NCBI GenBank assembly: GCA_948474755.1
Contig: CAOLHI010001291.1
Coordinates: 1 to 64,000 of the forward strand
Origin: Ctenosaura bakeri
Taxonomy: Eukaryota > Chordata > Lepidosauria > Squamata > Iguanidae
Direction of reading: 5' to 3'
Length of the DNA stretch: 64,000 nucleotides
Part shown: in pieces, positions 12,549 through 23,879 of the stretch
Numbering within the stretch: the stretch's first letter is position 1
How the letters are laid out: each line of letters starts with the position of its first letter
Notes under the pieces: generated by a model
The model's database searches: none
Seen by the model: the letters and a program-made list of their open reading frames with translations, nothing else
What the model was told of the DNA's origin: nothing
Position numbers and translations under genes: made by a program

Positions 12549-12994
12549 AGAAGGGGTGCTGTTTCTCACTTTTAAAAGTAAATGCTGTATTGTTAAATTT
12601 CTATCCTATCATTTCTATTGGACATGGCACTTCAAATAAAGTAAAATGCTAATTTAAAAATGTGATTGAAACAAAACCAAATTAGGTTGTATGTAGGCTG
12701 TTGTTTATGTGTCGCCAAAACAGCTTCATACACTCACATGAAGGAGGAATTCGCAAGCCTGAGAAAACAGGTCTAAGTATAAGACATTACCTAGGGAAAA
12801 GCCCTGAGGAGAAGGACTGTGCATACTTAGTCTCAGTGGAGTGTTTGTATTAGATAGGAAAAATAAAGGGTTTTTTGGTTGGGTTTGGGTTTGGGTTTTT
12901 TAGTTTTTGTTCTGATAGGCCACGTATAGTTTTTTAAGGCTAATGTAGTATATTGATGTGATTGTCAGACTACAAAAGAACAGATCTGATTCTT

Positions 12995-13155
12995 CATTTA
13001 ACCATGGAAACCCACAGGGGGATCATGGCTAGCCACACTCTCTCAGCCTAACAGGAAGGCAATAGCAAACCTTGTATGAATAAGTCTTACTAGGAAAACC
13101 TTATGATAAAGTTGCCATTAGTCAGAGTCTGCTTGAAGGCACATGGCAGTAACTT
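12995..13155 (+). repeat. Sauria-type SINE, 5'-truncated
   Basis: Starts inside the body (accatggaaacccacaggg) and runs through 'cacactctctcagcct' to the tail 'tgcttgaaggcacatgg'. The tRNA head is missing or unrecognisable. Confidence 0.7.
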
Positions 13156-13465
13156 GTATTTTATGTATAGCAGTTAAAAGAATCATATAATATCAGAAGT
13201 GTGGTTTGTGTTTATTTCTGACAACTTAATAGCCTCTTGTTTCCTTTTGGCATCCCTATGGACAGATGCCTTGTCGTCACTTGCCATCAAATAACTGCAT
13301 TTGCTTGCGGTCTTGATCTTGCCCTACAGACAGCCAATTTGTCATTCTGGATCTACATTACAGTGTGCTATAAAGTGAGGAAAAAGTTGCAAGTATAAAA
13401 ACAGGAGGTGAGAGGGTGATGTTGAATATCCTTGATGGAAGAACATTACATTACAGCCTTTTGAG

Positions 13466-13520
13466 GCAATTTAGTAATTTCTTCTTAGTAATTAGTAATT
13501 TCTTCTTAGTAATTTCTTCT
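13466..13520. repeat. Short tandem repeat of a 14-nt unit
   Basis: Three near-identical copies of a ttagtaatttcttc unit with a partial unit between them. Confidence 0.8.
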
Positions 13521-13983
13521 AACATATTCAGAGGTTTAGGTAGTGGAATTATAATACTTCACTGCAAAATTCAAACATTTTAAACTACTGTGCCCTATTA
13601 CCTCAAGTTCATATGAAAATTTTCTCTTACACACAAGTCTGAAAGCCATAGGCTGGCGGTGAGATCAAAAGGAGACAGGAAGCTTGGGTTCCAACAGGCA
13701 ATGATATAGCAAACAAGATCATACTGTAGCTATTCATAATTGAGCAGTGGTCCCAGAGCATCATCCTTCTACTACTGTTATGAATGGCTTCAACATGTCC
13801 ATTATATTAGTCTTCCAAAGAAGTTACTCTCCAGGTGCAGCCCTGCCCCACCCAAGGTTTTAGATGACACCTCTCACAAGCCTTTATCATTCGCTGTGCT
13901 GGGTGAAGTTGGGAGGGCCAAACTTTTCCTGTGCCTTCTGCAAAGAAAATGCCATGAACCGAGGCTGGTTGGATCATTCTAAC

Positions 13984-14235
13984 AGCTGGTTCAGAATCTA
14001 GCACAAGGAACGATGAAGATTCCACCTGAACCTCAGGAAGAACTTCCTGACGATCAGAGCTGTCCAGCAGTGGAATATGCTGCCTCAGAGTGTGGCGGAA
14101 TCTCTTTCTTTGGAAGTTTTTAAACAGAGGCTGGATGGTCATCTGTTGGGAGTGCTTTGGTGTGTGTTCCTGCATTGCAAGAGGTTGGACTGGATGGCCC
14201 CTGTGGTCTCTTCTGACTCTATTATTCTATGATCA
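13984..14235 (+). mobile_element. CR1 LINE 3' end
   Basis: Matches the 3' portion of the longer CR1 copies in this window: 'gattccacctgaacctcaggaagaacttcctga', then 'tttttaaacagaggctggatgg', then 'ggttggactggatggcccctgtggtctcttc', ending in the short terminal repeat 'attctatga'. It is 5'-truncated, as usual for CR1. The open frames on both strands here are repeat-derived. Confidence 0.88.
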
Positions 14236-14568
14236 TGTGGAAGATGGTATAGACAGCACTACTGCTATTGGAATTTTTAGCTCAGAAATTCCTTACTCTT
14301 AATGTTTACGTTAGTGAGAAAATAACTACATTTCCCTTTCCATTCTTATACTAAAACGTACAATGATGCTGATTAGCAGGAGTTTTATGATCCACAAAAG
14401 AGAATATGTGTTCCCATCACACATTGACAGAATTTGCCACTATGAGGAGTGGTGATGACCACTCCCTCAACTCACTTTAAAACGGAACTAGAGTATCCAT
14501 GAAGGCTAAAAGGCTATCCAACAGCTCCTAGTCTTCATGGTTTATGAAATCTCTAGGCTCAAAGTTGG

Positions 14569-14806
14569 TACATTCATCTCTCCATATTCACAGATTCTGT
14601 ATCAACAAATTCAACCAACTATGGCTGAAAAATATACCCCCCCAGCAAAAAAAAAAGAAAAATCCTCAATGCAGATTTGATTATGGGATGCCATTTTACT
14701 ACATCGTTGTACATAATGGGTCTTGAGTATCCACAAATTTTGGTATCGGGGGGGGTGGCGGCGTGTCCTGGAACCCCCTAGCAGATACCAAGGGCTCATG
14801 GAGTAA
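14569..14806. mobile_element. Tigger-like (Tc1/mariner) MITE, second copy
   Basis: Same internal order as the element at 11458 (ccatattcacagattctg, attcaaccaac, gccattttactaca, gtatccacaaattttggtatc, tcctggaaccc, agataccaaggg). It contains an A-rich insertion and a G run near 14745. Confidence 0.7.
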
Positions 14807-15227
14807 CCACAGGAGGGGGCTATGGCTTTTGTACCCTGCTCATGGACTTCCCAAAGGTATCTGGTGATTCACTGTAAGAAGCAAGTGTAGGATAGACTTT
14901 TGGTTAGTCCCTTACCAGCCACTGGCTGTGTTAGTCAGAGGATTCTGGAGTAGTAGCCCTCAAAAAGTATGTTTTCAAAACTCTGATCTGATATAATGGT
15001 ATGGGAACTGATCTAACAGGTTTGAGAATGAGTGTGGTAAGTTTTGCTTTGTTCTGGGGGAATTTGCTGTTGTACTATTCATAGAGGTATTGGCTGCCCC
15101 TGAAGTTTATTTGCTCTTCTGTTTCCAACATGTATGTTAAATTGCCATTACAAAATTAGATGACCTGGGCTGGATCGGGGTCCAGTTAGGCCACCATCAG
15201 TTTTTAAGTAGAGCTTGGGAAAGTTAC

Positions 15228-15302
15228 TTTGTTTGGACTACAACTCCCAGAATTTCCTAGCCAGTCTGGCCTGGTTGTGCTGGCTTGGGGTTCAGAGAAT
15301 TG
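15228..15302. repeat. Palindromic MITE fragment
   Basis: Has 'ggactacaactcccagaatttcc', the core of the family listed at 1530. The second arm is short and diverged. Confidence 0.5.
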
Positions 15303-15945
15303 TCCAAAAAAGTAAAATTGCAAAACTGTCATTTTAACGATTACCAGTCAGTTGTTTCCTGGAAACTCACATACAAAACAGAAAGGTAAAAAGCCTAACC
15401 TGTTGCATTTGTTTTGAGCCGTTGGGAGCCATTCTGCCTTGTCCTTCTGTCTCTGCTTTATTTGTTTCATTAAAAAATTGCTACTTTTGTAACCAGAGTC
15501 ATCAAAATGGAGCTATATTGTTTAAATCGCCATAAAGGTAAACTTGTCTTTCTATGTGTGAGTGAGAGAGGACTCTATTATGTATAATTGTAATACTTGA
15601 ATCCTTGACTAAGTAAATTTTAAGCAGCTATCACAATACTGTGTTTTAGAATTTTGTTTTTAAGCTATGAGGGTATATTGAATATTACAATGTAAAGTTT
15701 CACCTATGTAGTTGTGTGTATATTTATAGCACATCACTTAATACGTTTGTTCACATTTGCAAGTTGTTTTTGTTTGACTAATACAGTTTTGCTCCTAGAG
15801 CAACTGTGTGCTGTGAAAGTTTTAAACCTCTGTGCACAGGAATATTTCACCGAGGGAGCAATGTCTGTTTATTTTATTAACATATAATGCTGAACATAAT
15901 GCGTTATACGTGATGCATACAATATAAGTTATATATTATGCATAG

Positions 15946-16172
15946 TTGTTGTGTGTCTTCAAGTCATTACTACCTTATGTCAACCTTAGAGTGAAGCTTT
16001 CATGGGGTTTTATTGTCATGGTTTGTACAGAGCAAGTTTGCCCTCTGAGGCTGAGAGAATGTGATTTGAACAAGGTCAGCCGGTGGGTTCTCATGGTCAG
16101 GCAGGGATTTGAACCCTGGCCTCCTGGTGTCCTAGTCCAACACTCAAACCACTATACCACTGTGGCTTTCTG
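15946..16172 (-). repeat. Sauria-type SINE, nearly full length
   Basis: The + strand shows, in order, the complement of the tail (gttgtgtgtcttcaagtca), the body (tgaggctgagagaatgtg) and the tRNA-like head with B box (gggatttgaacc, then aaccactataccac). This is a complete antisense copy, which also explains the 113-codon + frame here. Confidence 0.87.
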
Positions 16173-16945
16173 TATTACGCATAGTACTGTGTACAAGTTT
16201 CGTTGTATTTGGAAAAAAAAGATGATCTTTAGAAGACATTTACTTACAAGTATACGAAACATTTTTTTTTGGCCAGCCACTCACTGAGACAAATACCCTT
16301 AGAAAGGGATTTATGCATTATCATAATGTGGGGGAAAGGAAGGAAACAAGAAAAATAGGTGCATGCATTTGTTGTCCATTGCACACACATCTCTCTCTTC
16401 TCTTTAGATAAGATTATATGTCCAGTTACTCTGCTGTGATTTCTGGTCTCCTGTCACAAGGATTTTTGGGAAAATTTGAATCAGAAAAAATTATGAAGAA
16501 AATTCACTAACCCAAATAAGGGGAATTCCAATTTAGTATGCTTTTCTTAATTTAGTCACCAAGGCTAAAGACATATTACCATGTTAACTTTATGTGATCT
16601 GTGAAAACAGTTGAATCAGAGTATTTGCTTAGTGAAAAAAAGGTTCAGGAAAATGCAGTGGAATTTCAGTATTATGTTAAGTGTTAAGCTTTATTTGAAA
16701 ATGTTTTCCTGGAAACATTTTATAACAAGAAAACCCAGTATATTTCTGTGATACAACAGTTCTGAATACAACAGGGTAGAATAATTGTGATCAGCATCAT
16801 TGGAGGAACTACCTAGGCCACTGAAATCGTAATTTAAATTGTAAGGCAAAAAAGTGAACACACTGAATATTCTAATTTTAGTGAGTCTGAAGTACTTTCT
16901 AGGAAGAATCTCTGAAATAAGCTACTGCAACTTTGGCAAGTACTA

Positions 16946-17711
16946 TAGAGGCATACCTCAGTTCACAAAGCTTCTGACAAAGAATATCCTTTTTACAAAG
17001 GCTGCCCAGTTCCCCTTTTCCTCGTCCTCTATCTGGAAGGTTTTTAGCAGCATCAGCAGTGGGAGCATGGCAAAGGAAGCTTGAGCAGGTTATCAGGTTC
17101 CAGCAGCATGTTTGTACGTTGTCAGGTTGCAGCAGTGTGCCTGTAGTAAACAATGCAATGAAGATTAAGGTGAGAAACAGCAGGATTTTTTTCTAGCAAA
17201 TCCTACTGTAGCTGTATGTGCCTGCCTAAAACAAGGAAGGTAAGAAGCAGGTATATATAGATTTCCTTACCGAGCACATACAAAAAGCAAAAGGAGCCAA
17301 ATAGATAAGCCTGCCTTCCCAGCTCCGCCTGGCATGTTTTTTTTTAAAGAAGAGCACCGATCTGTAAGTTTGGCCAAGAATTGGAAATTATAAAAAGGGT
17401 GGAGGTAAGTGAAAGGAAAATGTGTCCCTGGATGCGTTTTGGAAGAAGCTTTCAAGTGGTCTAGAAGGATGAAAATATTTCTGTTTATTTATGCAAGGCT
17501 TACTTGCCATTGTTTCACATGTGTGTATTGTTAGTTTTGGATAAAAAGTTTGCTGAAACTTATTGGGGGTTTTTTGGGGTTTTTTTTTTTTTTTTGGTTT
17601 TTTTGTGGTGTAGGAACCTATCTTTATTCCATGCTTTCTTCCTATGGTCCCAAGTTTGTGTTAAAGAAGTAATGTCCAAGAATCTATTTTGTTCACTAAG
17701 GTATACCTGTA
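16946..17711. mobile_element. Tigger-like DNA transposon, about 0.77 kb
   Basis: The left end tagaggcatacctcagttcacaa pairs with the right end ttgttcactaaggtatacctgta (17689-17711) as an imperfect inverted repeat of about 23 bp. The interior has GC-rich and poly-T parts and no recognisable transposase. 'GGCATACCTC' style termini are typical of amniote Tigger elements. Confidence 0.6.
17563..17605. repeat. T/G low-complexity tract
   Basis: Long T runs broken by G blocks, inside the Tigger-like element. Confidence 0.8.
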
Positions 17712-18026
17712 TCCATTCCAGTCATCCAGTGTGACTTAACATTGTTCCCCTTTTGTTATACTTCTACTTATAATTTTATAAAGCAAAGCATTACTAAAAC
17801 TGAAAGAAGCTCTACCACACCATATCCCAGCCATAGACTTAGTGAACAAAAGTCTTTTATTGAATCAGAAGGGAAAAAGTGGATTGAGATCCCACTAAAA
17901 ACTGGTAATGTTTCTCTAAATTTGTTTTTAAAAAATTTTTTCAAGCTATTTGAAGAATGTCTTCCATTAAATTATTGTCCCAAATGTAAAAACTGAAATA
18001 GTTTTCTTTGCTTTTTTTCCCTCCAG

Positions 18027-18109
18027 TGTGCAAAGATCCACCATACAAAGTTGAGGAATCTGGGTATGCTGGTTTCATATTGCCAATAGAGGTTTACTTC
18101 AAGAACAAG
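18027..18109 (+). CDS. MLLT3: MLLT3 (AF9) exon: YEATS domain, residues ~65-92
   Basis: This exon codes for the central part of the YEATS domain, the acyl-lysine histone reader of AF9 in the super elongation and DOT1L complexes in the nucleus. The 83 nt begin with the last two bases of a split Val codon, then read [16 protein letters not shown] and on to VYFKNK, essentially identical to human AF9 by my knowledge of that protein. The SGYAGF segment carries Gly77, Tyr78 and Ala79, which line the aromatic acyl-lysine pocket. The acceptor is a strong pyrimidine tract ending ccctccag and the donor is AAG/gtatgt. It starts in phase 1 and ends in phase 0, joining the exon at 22794. The ENL paralogue is very similar in the YEATS domain, but the downstream exons identify AF9. 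Confidence 0.96.
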
Positions 18110-18929
18110 GTATGTAACTCTGTTCTTTGCATTTCTCAGCATACACATACACATTTCGCACATTTTCTCTTAACTGGTATTTTGAGGGTGCTCAGAAAAT
18201 GTCAGTATAAAAGGTTGTTTTGTGCTAAAAGTCAGATGGTCTCATATCTTGATTAAACCATCTTTATTAGCCAAAGGCTTGTTGCAGAGATGCAGTGAGT
18301 TAAACTGAATTGTTATCTGTTAACTAACAGAGCTGCCTCTGTTAGTAAGGTGCATTTCTTTTCCACCTGATGCTTACTACCTCCACCCCCAGCAAATTTG
18401 TTCTGGAGAATTGGTAGTGGGATCCTCCAGGGAGGCCAGGGTGGGTGTCCAAAGGGTTGTGGTGGTGGGAAGAAAGGATGATTCAGTTACGTAAGTGAAA
18501 GTTCACTTGTGTAACATAGAATGTTATCCTGTAGGTCAGTTTCTTTATTTCTCTGTTAGCATGCCTCATATAAAAAATGGATGTTATCACAGATACTGTC
18601 TTGGATTTTACTAAAATGATAAAACTTAGCATTAGAATTACTAAAGTATTTATTAGCAAAATGGGAATAATAAGTAAGAGGAGTCTGTCTTGAATGTTAT
18701 GCATTGCTTTGTAGCACTGTTATCCCTAAATTATGATTTGATGAAAAAAGTTATCTAGTTTCCTGATACTATTCCATTTTCTAAATTAGTGTAATTTTTT
18801 TTGTACTTTGTAGTTGCATTACATTAATGTTGAGAGTAGTTGATTGTTATTTGACAAGACAAAATGTCTCTAATTTTGCAGTGCTAAGCATACATTCAGT
18901 TAAGGTATTTGATTCTCATCTGGAATTAG

Positions 18930-19200
18930 GCCCCTTTTGTGTGACCAGCACATCAGCTGGGGCCTCGTGGAAAGGCTGGAAGTACTATCTAGGTGCTTCC
19001 TTCCTCAGAGTAGCACAGGAAGAAGCTGGCTGCACTGCAGAAGGAAGGAGTATGTCCCGACCACTACCATCTGCCAGCAGCCAGCTGGGTGCAGAGGGGA
19101 GTGTTGGGGACGTGCTCCCATCCCAGCAAAGGCACTGCCAGAATGATGCTAGGACATTGCAGGATGCAGGTAAGGTGCAGAAGAGGCTGAACAGGATTTA
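18930..19200. other. Unclassified GC-richer block with a 124-codon open frame
   Basis: A + strand open frame (18827-19201) runs through a segment that is GC-richer than its surroundings. The translated sequence has no domain or motif I recognise and no likeness to MLLT3. A cag/gtaagg donor-like site falls at about 19169 and an acceptor-like ccccttttgtgtgaccag ends near 18949. This could be an old repeat or a cryptic exon; there is no positive evidence of coding. Confidence 0.3.
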
Positions 19201-20444
19201 GGGCTGTGAGAGCAGAAGGCAGGCTTGTGTATTTTTTCTTTTTCATCCTCCCTCTCGCAGGTGGTATTTAAAGGATATTGGTTGAAAAATGGTTTGTCCA
19301 TAAAGTAGGCTGTGCTTTATGAAATTTAAGAATGTGGAAAGAAGTACAGTGGGGATTGGGAGGCTATCAGGAGTTTAAAGTTATATCACTGTATGCATCA
19401 CGTATATCACTCCTGGGGAGTGGGAGAGTACATTTTATCTTGGATTATGCTGTTCAGTAGAAATTAGTGAAAGTCATTTGTGAGTCAGTTATGTGGTTTA
19501 AAACTATGTTTCATGCATTTCTCTTCATTCATTGTATTATTAATGTTATGCTTAAGACCATGTTCAATTCAGCGCAGATTGAAAACTTGTTTCCACCAGT
19601 TCCATGTAGTTTAACAAATTGTTGACTCTTGTTTACAAACATATCAGAATGGTTTTAGAACACAGAATTATATTTGTATGTAAGCAATGCAAACATTTTC
19701 TTAACTACTGAGCTTGTATGATGTGACACACAGTATTTGTTCTAGAGAATGGCAACTGTTTTGGCTTTTGGTAGAATAGGAATAATTACTTTTTACCAAA
19801 GTAATCCAAATCTTCACAGCATCAGTAGAAAGACAAAATCTTGTTCCTTCCCTAGTTTCAGCCTGAGCTACCCTGCAATTGGTCTTTCTAGAAGATACAG
19901 ATGCTACTTGGGTTAGATGTTCTGTCATCAAATGCAACTTCATGTTCAGAGTAAGCAAGCAGTTTTGTAGGCTTTACTCCCCTATTGGTTTGTATCTATT
20001 TTTTGAACATTCTGTGTGTCATTTCGTTCTTCCTGCTAATAATATTTTTTTTTAGAGTTGAAGCTCTTGGGAAGAAGACCCAAGTTTCTTTTGTGTGGTT
20101 AACACTGAACCAAACACTTAACATGCTGTTTGGTTCTAAAGAATTTAGAATTGAAGAGATGTGTGCATTTTCAAATTTCATTTGGAAAAATGAGGATTTT
20201 TGTAAAATTGCACCTTTCAGATCTTCCATTTGTTAATAGCCCAGATTGCAGAAGAAGAGCTCTGTGCTGCATTAGAATGTATTTTTCTTTGTATGACCAT
20301 TAGCCTGTTCTACTCTTCTAAGAAATTTTATAACAGGACATTAATTTGAGTCTCACACTAGAACTGCAGACTGCATAATGATTACTCAATAAGTGAATGT
20401 GGTTGGTTTTATTTTGTTTGTTTTGATTTGATTTTTTTAAAAAA

Positions 20445-20445
20445 T

Positions 20446-20484
<39 letters not shown>

Positions 20485-20487
20485 TTT
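20445..20487. repeat. (TTTA)n microsatellite
   Basis: About ten uninterrupted tetranucleotide units. Confidence 0.92.
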
Positions 20488-20734
20488 GCTAGAGGAGCTG
20501 CTTAGGGAATAATATTTCTATTAAATGTTTTAACTATCCTTGGTTAAGCACTATTCTAGTGAGCAGTAGTTCTGTGTCTTTGCACAGCATTAATTTTCTT
20601 CATGAAATAACTGAGGGCATGATTACTATTTCTCTAGAATATTCTCAATAGGTAGCTGCCACTATGAAACAGTGCTTTTCCGTGACAGAAAAAAAAAACT
20701 TTGCTTACTTAGAAGAAAAAAGGTTATTTCATAG

Positions 20735-22140
20735 AAAAATTCATAGAATCGTAGAGTTAGAAGAGACTCCAGGGGCCATCGAATCCAACCTCCTGCCATG
20801 CAGGAACACACATCAAAGCATTCCCAACAGATGGCCATCCAGCCTCTGCTTAAAAACCTCCAAAGAAGGAGATTCTACCACACTCCGAGGCAGCATATTC
20901 CATTGCCAGACAGCTGTGACCGTCAGGAAGTTCTTCCTGAGGTTCAAGTGGAATCTCCTTTCCTGCAGCTTGAATCCATTGTTCCTTGTCCTAGTCTCTG
21001 GAGCAGCAGAAAACAAGCCCGCTCCCTCCTCGACATGACATCCCTTCAGATATTTAAACATGGCTATCATGTCCCCTCTTAACCTTCTCTTCTGCAGACT
21101 AAACATACCCAGCTCCCTAAGCCATTCCTCATAGGGCATGGCTTCTCGACCCTTCACCATTTTGGTCGCCCTCCTCTGGACACGTTCCAGCTTGTCGATA
21201 TCCTTCTTGAATTGAGGTGCCTAGAACTGGACACAGTATTCCAAATGAATACAATGCAGAATACAATGCGGAATAGAGTGATACCATTATCTCCCTTGAT
21301 CTAGACATGGTATTCCAAATGAGGCCTAACCAATGCAGAATAGAGTGGTACCATTACCTCCCTCGATCTAGACACCATAATCCTATTGATGCAACCAAGA
21401 ATCGCATTGGCTTTCTTGGGTGCCTCATCACACTGCTAACTCATGTTCAGCTTGTGATCCACCAAGACTCCTAGATCCCTTTCGCATATACCGCTATCCA
21501 GGCACGCATCCCCCATCCTATATTTGTCCATTCTACTTTGTCTGCCTAAGTGTAGGACTTTACATTTCTCTCTGTTGAAATTCATTTTGTTAGCTTTGGC
21601 CCAGCTCTCCAGTCTGTCACGGTCATTTTGAAATTTGATCCTGTCCTCTGGGGTATTAGCAACCCCTCCCAATTTGGTGTCATCTGCAGATTTGATCAGC
21701 ATGCCCTCCACTCCTTCATCCAAGTCATTGATGAAGAGGTTGAATAGCACTGGGCCCAGGACAGAACCCTGTGGCACCCCACTAGTCACTTCTCTCCAGG
21801 GTGAATAGCAGCCGCTAGTGACCACCCTTTGGGTTTGGTCGGTCAACCAATTACCAATCTACTGAACAGCAGCCCTGTCCAGCCCACATTTTACTAGCTT
21901 CTTTGCAAGAATGTCATGGGGAACTTTGTCAAAGGCCTTACTGAAGTCAAGATATGCTACATCTACAGCATTCCCTTCATCTGTCAAGCTTGTAACCCTA
22001 TCATAAAAAGAGATAAGATTAGTCTGGCATGACTTATTTCTGAGAAATCCGTGTTGACTTTTAATGATTACAGCATTGCTTTCTAAGTAATTACAAACTG
22101 ACTGTTTAATGATCTGCTCTAGGATCTTTCCTGGTATTAT
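20735..22140 (-). mobile_element. CR1 LINE, 5'-truncated, with degraded reverse transcriptase frame
   Basis: Read on the minus strand, this holds the C-terminal half of a CR1-type reverse transcriptase. In order it has IPGKILEQ, SQHGF, YLDFSKAFD (motif A), SGVPQGSVLGP (motif B), SADDTKL (motif C, where CR1 usually has FADD) and EKCKVLHLG. The CR1 3' UTR follows, ending in the short terminal repeat near 20740. A single in-frame amber codon at 21859-21861 splits the frame between motifs A and B, and a second stop follows at 21436-21438. A local duplication sits at 21237-21375. Upstream (5') similarity fades at about 22140, so the EN domain and ORF1 are missing by truncation. The antisense UTR also gives the + open frames at 20664-21082. 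Confidence 0.92.
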
Positions 22141-22793
22141 TTGGTGGCTTTTATCCAGATGTCCTCTGGATGCACACCAACCAGCACATGTATCCACTGC
22201 CTCAGTTTTTTCAGTGTCAGGGAATTTACATATGTTTATTAAGCCTGCAGTTCTGTGTATGATTCCATTGAACACAATCTGAGTCTTTCAGTAAATAAGT
22301 TTAGGATTGCTCTCCACACCAATTGCAGGCCCTTAGGCTCCAGTCAGTAATGCTAGACCAAGATTTAGATTGCAGTTTCAGCATACTTACGAACCTGCCA
22401 GATAATCTTGCATGTCTGTTTTTCTAAAATGGAATCAGTAGCCTCCTCTAATTCAGAGTTATCTTAAGTATAAATGAGTTTATAAAAACATTTTTAGTCT
22501 TAAATTTGTTTTTAGTGGCCAAAAATAAAAATCTTGTTAAGAAATACAGTGCTAAACGAGCTGCATTAATGTCATTAATTAGAAGCCTTTGGCTGATGTT
22601 AAAATATATGGCAAGTCTTAGGAAAAGCAACAATATCTGGAATATATAGGTCTTTAAGTAGTTCAGAACCTTTATACATCATAACTATCAATGTGAAGTA
22701 TCCTTGGAGCAGCAGAGATGACAAGTACCAGCCTGGCAAAATGTGTGCGTGATCTCATTTTCTCTCAATGTCTGACTTCTTCCCAATCTCTAG

Positions 22794-22937
22794 GAAGAAC
22801 CGAAGAAAGTCCGTTTTGATTATGATTTGTTCCTGCACCTGGAAGGCCACCCACCTGTAAACCATCTTCGGTGTGAAAAGCTTACCTTCAATAACCCAAC
22901 GGAAGAGTTCAGAAGAAAGTTGCTGAAAGCAGGAGGA
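22794..22937 (+). CDS. MLLT3: MLLT3 (AF9) exon: end of YEATS domain, residues ~93-140
   Basis: The 144 nt (48 codons, phase 0 at both ends) read [18 protein letters not shown] and on through [19 protein letters not shown] and RRKLLKAGG. This is the C-terminal part of the YEATS domain. Asp103 of human numbering, next to the acyl-lysine pocket, lies in the FDYDLF segment. Compared with the human protein as I know it, there are conservative changes (EEPRK to EEPKK, TEDF to TEEF). The acceptor is ccaatctctag and the donor is the near-consensus GGA/gtaagt. Reading into the intron ends at a stop after about 40 codons, so the splice at 22937 is well supported. The next exon is either 26982 or, if that is skipped, 32080; both keep the frame. 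Confidence 0.97.
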
Positions 22938-23487
22938 GTAAGTTTTATCTGCGTGTTTAAAACAGAGAAATGTAAGAAGGCTTTGCTGTGTGATACTGGT
23001 ATATCTAGGCATGGTCAAAGTTGCTTTTCTGTACCAGCACCTCCAGAAAAGCATTCTTGTTATTATAAGTCATTTTTTTTACAAGTTCTTTAAGCCCCAT
23101 ATTGTAAGTGGACTACGTATGAGAGGAGTGGGCTTCATGTGGCCTCCAGACTATTCTTGCCATACCCAGAACAACCTGATATAGTAGCTACCGTACTATC
23201 TGCATCTCTAGATTCATGCTCTGGGAAAATTACATGATTTTCCTCTAAAACAAGGCAGAGGACCTGTCATTGGTTAGTAGAGGATATTTTTTTGCTTGTC
23301 TTTTTTTAACAGACAGTAAATTTCCTTTCACTTCCACTCCCTCCCCCCCCAAAAAAAATGTTTGGTTGCGGCTGCAAGAAGTCCAGGAGTGATCAAATTC
23401 TTTCCCTTGGCCACTGAAGTTTCCCTGATGTATCCCACATGCTGATACTGAGTAAAAATGAAAGAGTTGTATGAGAGATGACACTAT

Positions 23488-23622
23488 AGACCAGTGATTC
23501 CCAAACTTTGGTCTTCCAGATGTTTGGGACTTCCTTTCCCAGAATTCCTGGTTTTTGTCCAAGCTTTCTAGAAGCTGAAGTCCAAAACACCTGGAGGATA
23601 TCAAGTTTGGGAACCAGTACTA
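23488..23622. repeat. Palindromic MITE, both arms present
   Basis: Arms run from gattcccaaactttgg and ccagatgtttgggac on the left to gtccaaaacacctgg and caagtttgggaacca on the right. This is the best-preserved copy of the palindromic family in the window. Confidence 0.7.
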
Positions 23623-23745
23623 TAGACAGACAGCAGACAAGGAATAAATTATAGCTACATGATTACCTTCTACACCCTGAGATTGATGTTGAGGACTAAA
23701 TTGGAGCCAGCATAGAACAAAATTTTGTCATTATCAAAGGGAACA

Positions 23746-23815
23746 TAGAATCATAGAAATCTAGAGTTGGAAGAGACCACACGGGCCATCCAGTCCAGCC
23801 CCCTGCATAGTATTC
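23746..23815 (-). mobile_element. CR1 LINE 3' terminal fragment
   Basis: The + strand reads tagaatcatagaaatctagagttggaagagaccac then gggccatccagtccagccccctgc, the complement of the extreme 3' end of the CR1 copies at 20735 and 39267. Confidence 0.85.
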
Positions 23816-23879
23816 ATTCTGGAAACATATGTCCAGATTAAGACTTTTGTTTTGTTTTGTTTTTAAAAAGGTGATGGTC

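Larger units (their letters stand above)
1..18026 (+). other. MLLT3: MLLT3 intron upstream of the first visible exon (3' part)
   Basis: No coding exon was recognised here. The expected preceding MLLT3 exon, coding for the N-terminal half of the YEATS domain, was looked for by its conserved residues and is not present, so it lies upstream. The stretch is AT-rich and holds the SINE, CR1, MITE, Tigger-like and microsatellite entries listed separately. Between them the sequence is unclassified intron. A pyrimidine-rich tract ending in cag at 18026 closes the intron. The short open frames in this interval are chance frames or lie inside repeats. Confidence 0.85.
18110..22793 (+). other. MLLT3: MLLT3 intron (4.7 kb)
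   Basis: No coding exon of MLLT3 was recognised. It contains a GC-richer unclassified block near 18930-19200, a (TTTA)n tract, and the 1.4-kb antisense CR1 at 20735-22140. The remainder is AT-rich unclassified intron. It ends in a pyrimidine tract and tag at 22793. Confidence 0.9.

Noticed and set aside
12871..12905. Possible telomere-like or G-quadruplex sequence
   Set aside because: Only three ttgggt/tttggg units with uneven G runs; too short and imperfect to support a claim.
13807..14302. Open frames of 122 (minus) and 70 (plus) codons
   Set aside because: They largely overlap a CR1 3' UTR copy; equivalent frames appear in each CR1 copy in the window.
1..18026. Search for the preceding MLLT3 exon (N-terminal YEATS half) and the start codon exon
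   Set aside because: No segment codes for the conserved N-terminal YEATS residues on the + strand, so these exons must lie upstream of the window.
20664..21160. Open frames of 124, 94 and 115 codons on both strands
   Set aside because: They lie in the CR1 3' end of the antisense LINE at 20735. The 115-codon minus frame is the end of the CR1 coding region and UTR, not a host gene.
22827..23093. 88-codon + frame as one coding unit
   Set aside because: The second half after KAGG is intron read-through past a strong gtaagt donor.
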